Source of the DNA: Amycolatopsis sp. WQ 127309
Lineage (GTDB): Bacteria > Actinomycetota > Actinomycetes > Mycobacteriales > Pseudonocardiaceae
Assembly: GCF_023023025.1 (NCBI RefSeq)
Contig: NZ_CP095481.1
Location: 4,216,001 to 4,280,000 of the forward strand
DNA: 64,000 bases
Direction of reading: 5' to 3'
A program made the translations under genes and the position numbers. This document shows, in pieces, positions 24,889 through 34,142 of the stretch (positions are counted from its first letter, which is position 1; every line of letters starts with the position of its first letter). A model generated the notes under the pieces. That model was not told the DNA's origin. It was given only the letters and a program-made list of their open reading frames with translations, and did not search any database.

Positions 24889-26670
24889 GTGACCGCCCCA
24901 GCTTGGCTCGAAGTGCTCAACGAGACCTTGGACGCGTGCCGCACCCACGGCCGCGCCGATCTCGCCGAGCTCCTGCGCAGACGCCGTGACGCCCCCGCCG
25001 AGCAGATCCGGCTGGGTGTCCTCGGCTTTCCCAAACAGGGCAAGGGCTACCTGCTCAACGCCGTCCTGAACGCGCCGGTGTGCGCGGTCGGCGACGCCGC
25101 CACCCCCGCCGTGCCGACCGAGATCGGGTACGCCGACGAACCCGCCGCCACCCTGGTCGGCCGGTCCCTCGAACGCATCCCCGTCGCGGTCGAACGGCTC
25201 ACCGGTGAGCTCGGTGCCCGGCCCGCCGGCACGCTCAGCCGCGTCGAGGTCGGTGTGCCCCGCGAACTCCTCTCGGCCGGGCTCATCCTGGTCGACACCC
25301 CGCCGGTCGGTGACCCGCGCTCGCCGCGCACCGCCGCCGCGCTCGACCTGCTCGCCGAAGCGGACGCGGTGATCCTCGTCTCCGACGCGACCGCGCCGCT
25401 GAGCCCCGCCGAGCTCGCGCTGGCCCGGCACGTGCGCACGTGGTGCCCGCACGTCGTGCTCGCGCTGACCAAGATCGACGCCTCCCCGGGCTGGCGCGCC
25501 GTCGCCGAGCGCGACCGCGCGATGCTCGCCGAAGCGGGGATCGACGCGCCGGTGCTGCCGGTGTCCGCCGTCGTGCGCCAGGCCGCTGCGAAGGCGGGCG
25601 ACGCCGACCTCAACGCCCGCTCGGGTTTCCCCGAGCTGCTGTCCTGGATCGCCGAGCAGGCCGCGCGGCCGCCGGAGCAGTCCCGCGCGCTGCTCGCCGC
25701 CGTGGGTGTGCGCGCCGCCGCCGCGGAACTCGTCGAATCCCTGCGCGACCGCGCGGACGCCGCAGGGCAGGACGCCGGGCTGGGCCAGGCCGCCCTGCTG
25801 CAGCGGGCACAACGCCGGGCCGACGACCTGCGCCGGCAGAACACCCGCTGGCAGAACCTGCTCTCCGACGAGATCACCGACCTGCTGTCCGACGCCGAGT
25901 ACGACCTGCGCGAGCGGACCCGCAAGATCGTCAACACCATCGACCAGACCTTCGACGACGGCGACCCGGCGAAGGTGTGGGACGAGTTCGCGCCGTGGCT
26001 GGACGGCGCGCTCGCCGAAGCCGTCGACACCAACTACACGTGGCTCGCCGACCGGGCCGAGTGGATCGCGCAGGCGACCGCGGCCTGCTTCGGCGCCCAG
26101 TACGAGGGCGCGCTGCCCGACCTGCGGCTCGACGGCCCGGGCATCGACGCCCTCGACGACGTCCGCCGCCCGAAGATCGACAAGTTCAAGGTCGGCCAGC
26201 AGGCCTTCACCGGCCTGCGCGGGTCGTACGGTGGCGTGCTGATGTTCGGCCTGGTGACCAGCCTCGCCGGGCTGCCGCTGATCAACCCGGTCTCCCTCGG
26301 GGCCGGCGCGGCGTTCGCCGCGAAGACGATCAAGGACGAGGGCGGGATGCGGCTGCAGCGCCGCCAGGCCGTCGCCAAGCAGGCCGCGCAACGGCACGTC
26401 GACGACGTCTTCCTGCGCTTCGGCAAGGAATGCCGCGACGCGATCCGCGTGGTGCAGCGACGCCTGCGCGACCACTTCACCGGCCTGGCCGAAGAGCTCG
26501 CGGACGAGCTGACGCACGAGCGCGAGACGATCCTGGCCGGCACAGCCGAGCGCGAGCGGCGGACGGTGCACATCCGCCGCGAGATCGACCGGCTCGCCGG
26601 CCTGCACCAACGCGCGGGCGAGCTCGGCACGATCGCCGGCCGGACGACGCGGCGGGAGCTTTCGGCGTGA
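24889..26670 (+). CDS. iniA: IniA-like dynamin-family GTPase
   Basis: This 593-residue bacterial dynamin-like protein has a G domain in residues 40-260, a long helical bundle, and a hydrophobic membrane-binding stretch near 453-482. The P-loop reads GFPKQGKG (46-53), lacking the usual Ser/Thr after GK; G3 reads DTPPVGD near 138 in place of DTPG; G4 is TKID near 193. Mycobacterial IniA is a membrane-fission dynamin tied to envelope stress and drug tolerance. It starts at GTG after GGGGGAG, 92 bases after iniB, and overlaps iniC (GTGA). Confidence 0.87.
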   Translation: MTAPAWLEVLNETLDACRTHGRADLAELLRRRRDAPAEQIRLGVLGFPKQGKGYLLNAVLNAPVCAVGDAATPAVPTEIGYADEPAATLVGRSLERIPVAVERLTGELGARPAGTLSRVEVGVPRELLSAGLILVDTPPVGDPRSPRTAAALDLLAEADAVILVSDATAPLSPAELALARHVRTWCPHVVLALTKIDASPGWRAVAERDRAMLAEAGIDAPVLPVSAVVRQAAAKAGDADLNARSGFPELLSWIAEQAARPPEQSRALLAAVGVRAAAAELVESLRDRADAAGQDAGLGQAALLQRAQRRADDLRRQNTRWQNLLSDEITDLLSDAEYDLRERTRKIVNTIDQTFDDGDPAKVWDEFAPWLDGALAEAVDTNYTWLADRAEWIAQATAACFGAQYEGALPDLRLDGPGIDALDDVRRPKIDKFKVGQQAFTGLRGSYGGVLMFGLVTSLAGLPLINPVSLGAGAAFAAKTIKDEGGMRLQRRQAVAKQAAQRHVDDVFLRFGKECRDAIRVVQRRLRDHFTGLAEELADELTHERETILAGTAERERRTVHIRREIDRLAGLHQRAGELGTIAGRTTRRELSA

Positions 26671-27869
26671 CCCAGGACGTCCGCGACCTGCTGGCCGCCG
26701 CGGCCGGGCTCTACCGCGACGACCCGCGCGCGTCGGCGTTGCTGCTCGACTGCCAGCACCGGCTGGAGCAACCGCTGCGCGTCGCGTTCGCCGGGGCGCC
26801 GTCGTCCGGGAAGACGACCCTGTCCGCCGCGCTGGGGGAGTGGCCGACGCGGGCGCTGCGCGACCTCGTGCTGCTCGACGACCCGGGCCCGGCCGACGAC
26901 TTCCCCGACGCGACGGTCCGCTTGGTGCGCCACCTCGAGCCGGACGAGCTCGCCGCGGCGCACCCGCCGGGCGGCTCGGCGTTCGCGCGGCAGAGCGCGG
27001 TCAACTCGGTGCTGGTGCTCTCGCGGGCCGACGAGGTCGGCGCGGGCCGGATCGACGCGCTGCTCACGGCGAAGCAGCTCGCGCGGCGGGCGTGGCGCGA
27101 AGACCCGCTGTGCACCGGGTTCCTGGGCGTGATCGCCGTCGCCGGGCAGCTGGCCTACGGCGGTCGTTCCCTGCGTGACGACGAGTTCGACCTCCTGGCC
27201 GCGTTCGCCGCGGTGCCGCGCGAGGAGCTGGAACGGCACGTGCTCTCGGTGGACTCGTTCACCGACCCGGCGTTCCCCGGCCCGATCCCGGTGGAGACGC
27301 GCCGGTCGCTGATCGTGCGGTTCGGCATGTTCGGCGTCCGGCTGGCGCTGACGCTGATCCGCACCGGCTGCGACGACCGCGTCAAGCTCTCGGCGGAACT
27401 GGTCCGCCGCAGCGGTCTCGGCGAACTGCGCGACACCCTGGCCGGCTGTTTCGTCGCACGGGCCGAAGCGCTGAAGGCCCGCACGGCGGTGATCCGCCTG
27501 GAAGCGTTGCTGGCGGCGCAACCCCGCGCGGGCGGCGACCGCCTGGTGTCGCGAGTGGAGCGCTTCGCGGCGGCCGCCCACGACTTCCGCGAGCTGCGCC
27601 TGATCGCCGACATCCGCGGCGGCCGCACGGCGTTGTCGGGCGAGCCGGCCGAGGAAGCGGTGCGGTTGCTGGGAGCCCAGGGCACCGCCCCGGCCGACCG
27701 CCTCGGCCTGGAACCGGACGCGGACCCGGGCGAAATCTACGACTCGAGCCTGGACGCGCTGCGCCGCTGGCGCCACGAGGCCGAGCGCCCGGACCGCCCC
27801 CACGCGGAACGCACCGCGGCGCACGTCGTGGTCCGGTCGACCGAGGGGCTGCTGGCCCTGTTCGGCTGA
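26667..27869 (+). CDS. iniC: IniC-like dynamin-family GTPase
   Basis: This 400-residue partner of IniA has an intact Walker A (GAPSSGKTT, about 43-51) and DDPG as G3, while the G4 position reads LSRADEV. A helical region follows. No clear membrane segment is seen. It starts at GTG overlapping the iniA stop, so the two are made together, and paired bacterial dynamins usually work as hetero-oligomers. The operon ends here, 125 bases before the acyl-CoA ligase. Confidence 0.87.
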   Translation: MTQDVRDLLAAAAGLYRDDPRASALLLDCQHRLEQPLRVAFAGAPSSGKTTLSAALGEWPTRALRDLVLLDDPGPADDFPDATVRLVRHLEPDELAAAHPPGGSAFARQSAVNSVLVLSRADEVGAGRIDALLTAKQLARRAWREDPLCTGFLGVIAVAGQLAYGGRSLRDDEFDLLAAFAAVPREELERHVLSVDSFTDPAFPGPIPVETRRSLIVRFGMFGVRLALTLIRTGCDDRVKLSAELVRRSGLGELRDTLAGCFVARAEALKARTAVIRLEALLAAQPRAGGDRLVSRVERFAAAAHDFRELRLIADIRGGRTALSGEPAEEAVRLLGAQGTAPADRLGLEPDADPGEIYDSSLDALRRWRHEAERPDRPHAERTAAHVVVRSTEGLLALFG

Positions 27870-27922
27870 CGCGGCAAGGAAAACACCGACCGGTCACCTG
27901 ACCCGGCGATCCCTGTCCGGCC

Positions 27923-27966
27923 TTGACGCGCGCCCGGGCGCGACGCACCATAGAGCGGTCTACGGT
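27923..27966 (+). promoter_or_regulatory. Promoter and TetR-type operator of the acyl-CoA ligase operon
   Basis: A -35-like TTGACG (27923-27928) is followed after 17 bases by CACCAT. Overlapping the latter is the palindrome ACC-A-TAGA-GCGG-TCTA-C-GGT (27947-27966), in which 14 of the 20 bases pair symmetrically. A TetR gene is the last gene of the operon, so autoregulation through this site is likely. Confidence 0.45.
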
Positions 27967-27994
27967 CCAGCGTCGGCCCGAAGGGAAACCCGCC

Positions 27995-29535
<1,541 letters not shown>

Positions 29536-29536
<1 letters not shown>

Positions 29537-30078
29537 TGCCGCCGGTCACGCGGCGGGCCTACTTCGAGGCCGCGCTGAAAGCGCTGGCGGAGCACGGGTT
29601 CACCGAGCTGAACGTCGGCCGGCTCTGCCGCGACCTCGGCGTCACGAGCGGGTCGTTCTACCACCACTTCGGCGGCTGGCCGGGGTTCGTGCAGCAGCTC
29701 CTGGACCACTGGGAGAACCGGCAGGTGCTGATCCTGCGCGAACGGGACTTCGGCACCGGCGGCCCGTCGGCGGACTTCGCCGCGCTGATGGACCTCACGC
29801 TCGGCCTGCACCACGAGGCCGAGGCGGCCATCCGGGCGTGGGGGATGAACGACGAGAGCGTGCGCGCGGCGCAGAAACGCGTCGACGAGGCCCGCGTCCG
29901 GACGGTCGGCAAGGCGGTCACGGGCATCGTCGGCGACCGCGAGCTGGCCCGGACGCTGACGTCGCTGGGCATGGCGATGCTGGTGGGCCACCAGCAGCTC
30001 GCGTCGGCGGGGGAGCACAGCGAGCTGGCGGCGCTGCTGGCCGAGTACACGCGGCTGGTGCACGCGCGCGCGGGTTAG
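29536..30078 (+). CDS. TetR-family transcriptional regulator
   Basis: This 180-residue regulator has an N-terminal helix-turn-helix (FTELNVGRLCRDLGVTSGSFYHHFGG, split over residues 20-45) and a helical ligand domain. It is the second gene of the acyl-CoA ligase operon, a common layout for regulators that sense the acyl-CoA product. A palindrome near the operon promoter (27947-27966) is its likely operator. Its end overlaps the convergent PPOX gene by four bases. Confidence 0.88.
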
Positions 30079-30467
30079 GCGTTGCCGAGGATCCGGTTCA
30101 CGGTGATTTCTAGGACCACCCGCCGCGGGTTCGGCTTCGGTTGCCGATAGCGCGCGGCGTAGCGGTTTTCCGCGTCCCGCACCGACTCCGGGTCGTCGCG
30201 CAGCACCGCTCGTCCCTCCAATGTGGACCACTTCGGGCCGTCGAGCTGGCAGACGGCGACCGGTATCCCGTCGGCGCCCGCGGCCCGGATCAGCCGCGCC
30301 TTGACGGACGTGTCGAACGTGATCACGCGGGCGAGGCCGGCTTCGAAGTCGACGGTCACGCCGACCGCGACGACGTGCGGGGTGCCGTCCGGGCGGACGG
30401 TCGTCAGGGACGCCAGGCGTCGTTCGGTCCAGAAGGCGCGGAAGTCCGCGCCGCGGTCGATCTCCAT
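30075..30467 (-). CDS. PPOX-class F420-dependent flavin/deazaflavin protein
   Basis: This 130-residue split-barrel protein matches the pyridoxamine-phosphate-oxidase-like, F420-binding group of actinobacteria. Seen: RLASLTTVRPDGTPHVVAVG at the start, TFDTSVKARLIRAA in the middle and YRQPKPNPRRVVLEI at the end. Such proteins reduce or bind small molecules with F420 or flavin; the substrate is unknown. Start ATG at 30467. Confidence 0.85.
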   Translation of the reverse strand: MEIDRGADFRAFWTERRLASLTTVRPDGTPHVVAVGVTVDFEAGLARVITFDTSVKARLIRAAGADGIPVAVCQLDGPKWSTLEGRAVLRDDPESVRDAENRYAARYRQPKPNPRRVVLEITVNRILGNA

Positions 30468-30524
30468 GCCCCCACGCTAGCCCGTCCGGGCAAGCATGGG
30501 GCCGTGAAACCACTCACGGTAATT

Positions 30525-30553
30525 GTAAGGAAAGTTTCCTAACGGTCTTGACC
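30525..30553 (+). promoter_or_regulatory. Palindromic operator and -35 box before the GH8 gene
   Basis: The palindrome GTAAGGAAAGTTTCCTAAC (30525-30543) has a perfect core AGGAAA-G-TTTCCT (30528-30540) and is followed by TTGACC (30548-30553), a good -35 box. GGTCTTGA occurs twice just after it. Palindromes of this kind are known before actinomycete chitosanase genes and bound by the ROK-family repressor CsnR; I recall the type but not the exact sequence, so the link is tentative. Confidence 0.5.
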
Positions 30554-30624
30554 AGGTCTTGAACCTTCTGTCACGCTCGGACCCGCCGTCGCCGCAGCCA
30601 TTCGATGTCCTTTACGGAGGAGCG

Positions 30625-31830
30625 ATGAAGAAGATCGTCCGGGCGGTGGTGGCCACGGCCGCGCTGGCCGCCGGGCTGCTGAGCGTGCCGACGACCGCGT
30701 CCGCGGCCGGCACCCCCTACGTGCCGGGAACCCTGCGGCCGTCGGTCTCGCAGGCCACGCAGGACCAGGTGCTCCAGAAGTACTACGACTTCTGGAAGAA
30801 GAACTTCCTGACGATCAAGTGCGGCAGCGGCACCTACGCCGTGCTGTCGAAGGACGCCGACCACTCGTTCGTGGCCGAGGGCGAGGGTTACGGCGTCACG
30901 ATCTCGGCGATGATGGCCGACAAGGACCCGCAGGCCCGCGCGATCGTCGACGGGATCGTGAAGTTCGTCAAGGCCCACCCGTCGGTCAACAACAAGGACC
31001 TGCACGCGGCCGAGCAGGACGCGAACTGCAAGAGCGTCAACGGCAGCGACTCGGCCACCGACGGCGACCTCGAAATCGCGTACGGCCTGCTGATCGCGGA
31101 CACGAAGTGGGGCAGCACGGGGTCGGTCGACTACAAGGCCGAGGCCGTCCGGATCATCAACGCGATCAAGAAGAGCGAGGTCAACAACAGCACCAAGTTC
31201 ACGCTGCTGGGTGACTGGGGCAACGACGCGGAGTACAAGAACAGCTCGCGCTCGTCGGACTGGATGCCCGGGCACCTGCGGGCGTTCGCGAAGGCCACCG
31301 GCGACAGCTTCTGGGACTCCGTGCGCACCCGGTCGGAGACCGCGGTGAGCCAGCTGCAGTCGCAGTACGCGCCGAACACCGGGCTGCTGCCGGACTTCGT
31401 GGTGAACACGAACTCGACGCCGAAGCCGGCGCCGGCGGACTTCCTCGAGGGCGAGAACGACGGCAAGTACAGCTGGAACGCCTGCCGCGACCCGTGGCGT
31501 CTCGGCGCGGACGCGATCTCGGCGTCCGGCAGCGCGGCGGCCGCGCAGGTCCGCAAGATGAACACGTGGATCAAGTCCGCGACGGGCGGCGACCCGTCGA
31601 AGATCCAGAGCGGCTACTCGCTGTCGGGCACGAAGACCGAGAGCGGCCAGCACCCGTGCTTCACGGCGCCGTTCGCGGTGGCGGCGATGACGGACCCGGG
31701 CAGCCAGGCGTGGCTGGACAAGCTGTGGACGTCGATCGCGGCGTTCGCCCCGGACTCGACGGACTACTACGGAACGGGCATCACGGTCCAGGTGCTGCTC
31801 ATCCTGACCGGTAACTACGTGGCCGCTTAG
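30625..31830 (+). CDS. Secreted glycoside hydrolase family 8 enzyme
   Basis: This 401-residue secreted enzyme has a Sec signal peptide (MKKIVRAVVATAALAAGLLS..., cleavage near ASAAG, residues 27-29). The GH8 acid is in VAEGEGYGVTISAM (Glu near 85), followed by the aspartate block SATDGDLEIAYGLLIA and the C-terminal DYYGTGI. Family 8 includes endoglucanases, licheninases, chitosanases and reducing-end xylanases; the operator upstream hints at chitosan, without proof. The ATG follows GGAGGAG. Confidence 0.88.
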   Translation: MKKIVRAVVATAALAAGLLSVPTTASAAGTPYVPGTLRPSVSQATQDQVLQKYYDFWKKNFLTIKCGSGTYAVLSKDADHSFVAEGEGYGVTISAMMADKDPQARAIVDGIVKFVKAHPSVNNKDLHAAEQDANCKSVNGSDSATDGDLEIAYGLLIADTKWGSTGSVDYKAEAVRIINAIKKSEVNNSTKFTLLGDWGNDAEYKNSSRSSDWMPGHLRAFAKATGDSFWDSVRTRSETAVSQLQSQYAPNTGLLPDFVVNTNSTPKPAPADFLEGENDGKYSWNACRDPWRLGADAISASGSAAAAQVRKMNTWIKSATGGDPSKIQSGYSLSGTKTESGQHPCFTAPFAVAAMTDPGSQAWLDKLWTSIAAFAPDSTDYYGTGITVQVLLILTGNYVAA

Positions 31831-31899
31831 TCGCACCGGCCGTCCCGCACCTCGATATTTCGGGTGCGGGGCGGCCGGTTCGTACGTGAAACTGGAGCC

Positions 31900-32481
31900 A
31901 TGACCGGTCACCCGCGCAGTGTCGAGGAGCTGACCCGTGCGCTGGACGCGGGGAAGCGGTTCAAGTACGTCTGCTTCTGGGGCAACCAGCCGCCGCGCGG
32001 GGGCGGCGTCGGCTCGGGGTGCCTCAGCCAGTGGTGGCCGTCGCCGTTCGTGGTCGACGACGTCCGGTTCGCCACGGCCGAGCACCACATGATGTGGCGC
32101 AAAGCAAAACTCTTCGGCGACGACGAGGTGGCCGCGCAGGTCCTGGCCGCGGTGCACCCCAAGCAGGCGAAGGACTTCGGCCGTCGCGTGCGACGTTTCG
32201 ACGAGGCGACGTGGGTCGCCTGCCGCCGCGAGATCGTCGTCGACGGCAACGTCGCGAAGTTCGCCCAGCACCCCGATCTCGGCCGCTACCTGACCGGCAC
32301 CGGCGATCGTGTGGTGGTCGAAGCGAGCCCCGTCGACCGGGTCTGGGGGATCGGCCTGGCCGCCGACGACCCGCGGACCGGGAACCCCCGCGGCTGGCGG
32401 GGGCTGAACCTGCTCGGCTTCGCCCTCGCCGATGTCCGGGCTCAGCTCGGTTCGCGCACGGGGAGCCCGGCCGCGCGGTAG
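31900..32481 (+). CDS. NADAR-family protein
   Basis: This 193-residue protein matches the NADAR/YbiA family (DUF1768) of N-glycosidases acting on riboflavin intermediates or removing ADP-ribose from nucleobases. Seen: KYVCFWG, SQWWPSPFVVD, the EHHMMWRKAKLF block (Glu and Met-Met typical) and GLNLLGFALADVR at the end. The ATG at 31900 lacks a strong ribosome site; the frame extends a little upstream. Its 3' end overlaps the convergent oxidoreductase gene by 40 bases. Confidence 0.87.
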   Translation: MTGHPRSVEELTRALDAGKRFKYVCFWGNQPPRGGGVGSGCLSQWWPSPFVVDDVRFATAEHHMMWRKAKLFGDDEVAAQVLAAVHPKQAKDFGRRVRRFDEATWVACRREIVVDGNVAKFAQHPDLGRYLTGTGDRVVVEASPVDRVWGIGLAADDPRTGNPRGWRGLNLLGFALADVRAQLGSRTGSPAAR

Positions 32482-33425
32482 ATCGCGTCGATCACGGTCA
32501 TCGTCCGCACCGCGTCCTCCGCCGACGTCTTCACCGGCGCGCCCTCCAGCACCGCCGCCGCGAAGGCGTCCAGCTGGTAGGCGTACGACGCCCGCCGCGG
32601 GAACCGCTCCACGCGGCGGGCGCCGCCGGCCCGGACCGTGAGGCGGTGGTACACCTGCGGGGACGCGGGGTTGAGCACGCTCAGCGACCCTTTCGAGCCG
32701 GTCACCTTCGCACTGATCTTGAGGACCGAAGACGACCACATCGAGCAGGTGACCCGCCCGGTGTGACCCGACGGGTAACGCAGCTCGGCCGTCATCGCGC
32801 GGTCGATCCGCGGGTCGCGCAATTTCGCCTGCGCCGAAACGACTTCCGGGGTCTCACCGCCGAAGATGCGGGCCATGTGGACGGCGTAGCAGCCCGCGTC
32901 CATCGTCGCGCCGCCCGCGAGGTCGTAGTCGTAGCGGATGTCGGAGAACTTGGGCAGCGGGAAGCACAACGCGGTCTCGACGCGCTGGAGCTCACCCAGT
33001 TCGCCGGACGCCACGATCTCCTCGACCCGCAGGGTGAGGGGGTGGTAGCGGTAGTGGAAGGCTTCCATGACGACGCGGTCGGACGCCGCGGCCAGGCCGG
33101 CGATCTCGCGGGCCTCGGCGGCGTTGGCGGTGAAGGGCTTCTCGCAGAGGACGTGCTTCCCGGCTGCTATCGCCGCCTTCGTCCACCGGCCGTGGAGCCC
33201 GTTGGGCAGCGGGTTGTAGACGGCATCGACGCCGGGGTCTTCGAGCAGGGCTTCGTAGGACGAGTGCGTCCGGGGGATGCCGTGCTTGGCCGCAAACGCT
33301 TGCGCCCGATCGGCCGACCGCGCGGCGACGGCCACGACCTCGACGTCGGAGTGGTGGGCGGCGGGCTTGATCAGGGCGGTGGGTGCGATCCGGGCCGCAC
33401 CCAGGATGCCGATCCGCAGGCTCAT
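32442..33425 (-). CDS. Gfo/Idh/MocA-family oxidoreductase
   Basis: This 327-residue NAD(P)-dependent dehydrogenase acts on sugars or similar substrates. Seen: the Rossmann start RIGILGAARIAPTAL, the cofactor-binding GKHVLCEKPFTANAAEA with the conserved Lys in CEKP, and the block ATMDAGCYAVHMARIF with the catalytic-region histidine. I start at ATG 33425; the longer frame reads into the repeat field and looks non-coding. It stands beside that field. Confidence 0.9.
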   Translation of the reverse strand: MSLRIGILGAARIAPTALIKPAAHHSDVEVVAVAARSADRAQAFAAKHGIPRTHSSYEALLEDPGVDAVYNPLPNGLHGRWTKAAIAAGKHVLCEKPFTANAAEAREIAGLAAASDRVVMEAFHYRYHPLTLRVEEIVASGELGELQRVETALCFPLPKFSDIRYDYDLAGGATMDAGCYAVHMARIFGGETPEVVSAQAKLRDPRIDRAMTAELRYPSGHTGRVTCSMWSSSVLKISAKVTGSKGSLSVLNPASPQVYHRLTVRAGGARRVERFPRRASYAYQLDAFAAAVLEGAPVKTSAEDAVRTMTVIDAIYRAAGLPVREPS

Positions 33426-33447
33426 GGCGGCGAAGCTAGCACCGGCG

Positions 33448-34040
33448 GGTTTGGGATCGCCCGGTCGCCTGGTCACCCGGGTCGGCCGCTTGCGCGCTTG
33501 CCCGCTCGCCGCTCGCCCGCTCGCCCGGGTCGCCACTCGCGCGCTTGGTCGCTCGGTCGCTCGTCTGGTCGCGTGCTTGCCCGCTTGCCCGCTCGCCCGG
33601 TCGCGCGTTTGGTCGCCTGTCGGCTGCGCGAACGGCCCGTTCGTGCTGTTTCGGTCGCGAACGGGCCATTCGTGCCGGCTGCCGCTCGCTGGTTCAGGCG
33701 AGCGAACGGCCCCGTTCGTGCGCTCCGCGCACCTTCGCTGGGCACGAACGGCCCGTTGGCGCTTCGGTGGTGGTCGCGAGCGGGCCGTTCGTGCTTTGCC
33801 GACTGTCGACAGGAGCCCGCTCGCGCCTGGGTGATGGTCGCCAGCGGGCCGTTCGCACCCCACGATGGTCAGCAACGGGCCGTTCGTGCGCGACTTGTTG
33901 TCGCCAGTGGGCCGTTCGCATCGTGCGGTGGTCGCCGACGGGCCGTTCGTGCGCTGCCGGCCGTTGGCGACGGGCCGTTCGCGCCCCCGCGGCCGTCACC
34001 AGCGGGCCGTTCGTGCGCCCCACCGGCCGCGAACGGACCC
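33448..34040. repeat. Intergenic field of GGGCCGTTCG palindromic repeats
   Basis: About 590 bases carry no believable gene. The left part (33448-33620) is a low-complexity run of GCTTGCCC, GCTCGCCC and GGTCGCTC words. The right part (33627-34040) holds twelve or thirteen copies of a 16-20-base element around GCGAACGGGCCGTTCGTGC, spaced about 30-45 bases, several of them palindromic and most preceded by GGTSGTCGCC. Copies differ by one to four bases. Frames through it give repeated NGPF- and ERPV-like peptides, as expected from repeats rather than genes. Confidence 0.7.
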
Positions 34041-34072
34041 TGTGTGACAGCCAGTGGCCGACCAAGCCAGAT

Positions 34073-34136
34073 TTCAACAAGCAGTTGACCTCTTCAACAA
34101 CGAGTTGTACCGTTCCCGCCAGCCGAACAGTGGAGG
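34073..34136 (+). promoter_or_regulatory. Promoter with tandem operators before the amino-acid ABC operon
   Basis: TTCAACAASSAGTTG occurs twice, at 34073-34087 and 34093-34107, exactly 20 bases (two helical turns) apart; each contains CAAC-N5-GTTG. They overlap a promoter reading TTGACC (34085-34090), 17 bases, TACCGT (34108-34113). A strong ribosome site GGAGG lies at 34132-34136. A repressor binding both sites would cover the promoter. The regulator fused to the aminotransferase in this operon is a candidate. Confidence 0.55.
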
Positions 34137-34142
34137 TCCGCT

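Noticed and set aside
33627..34040. Possible CRISPR array
   Set aside because: The repeats differ from one another, are spaced irregularly and the spacers are themselves similar; no cas gene is near.
33694..34080. 128-residue minus-strand frame in the repeat field
   Set aside because: It is a translation of the palindromic repeats.
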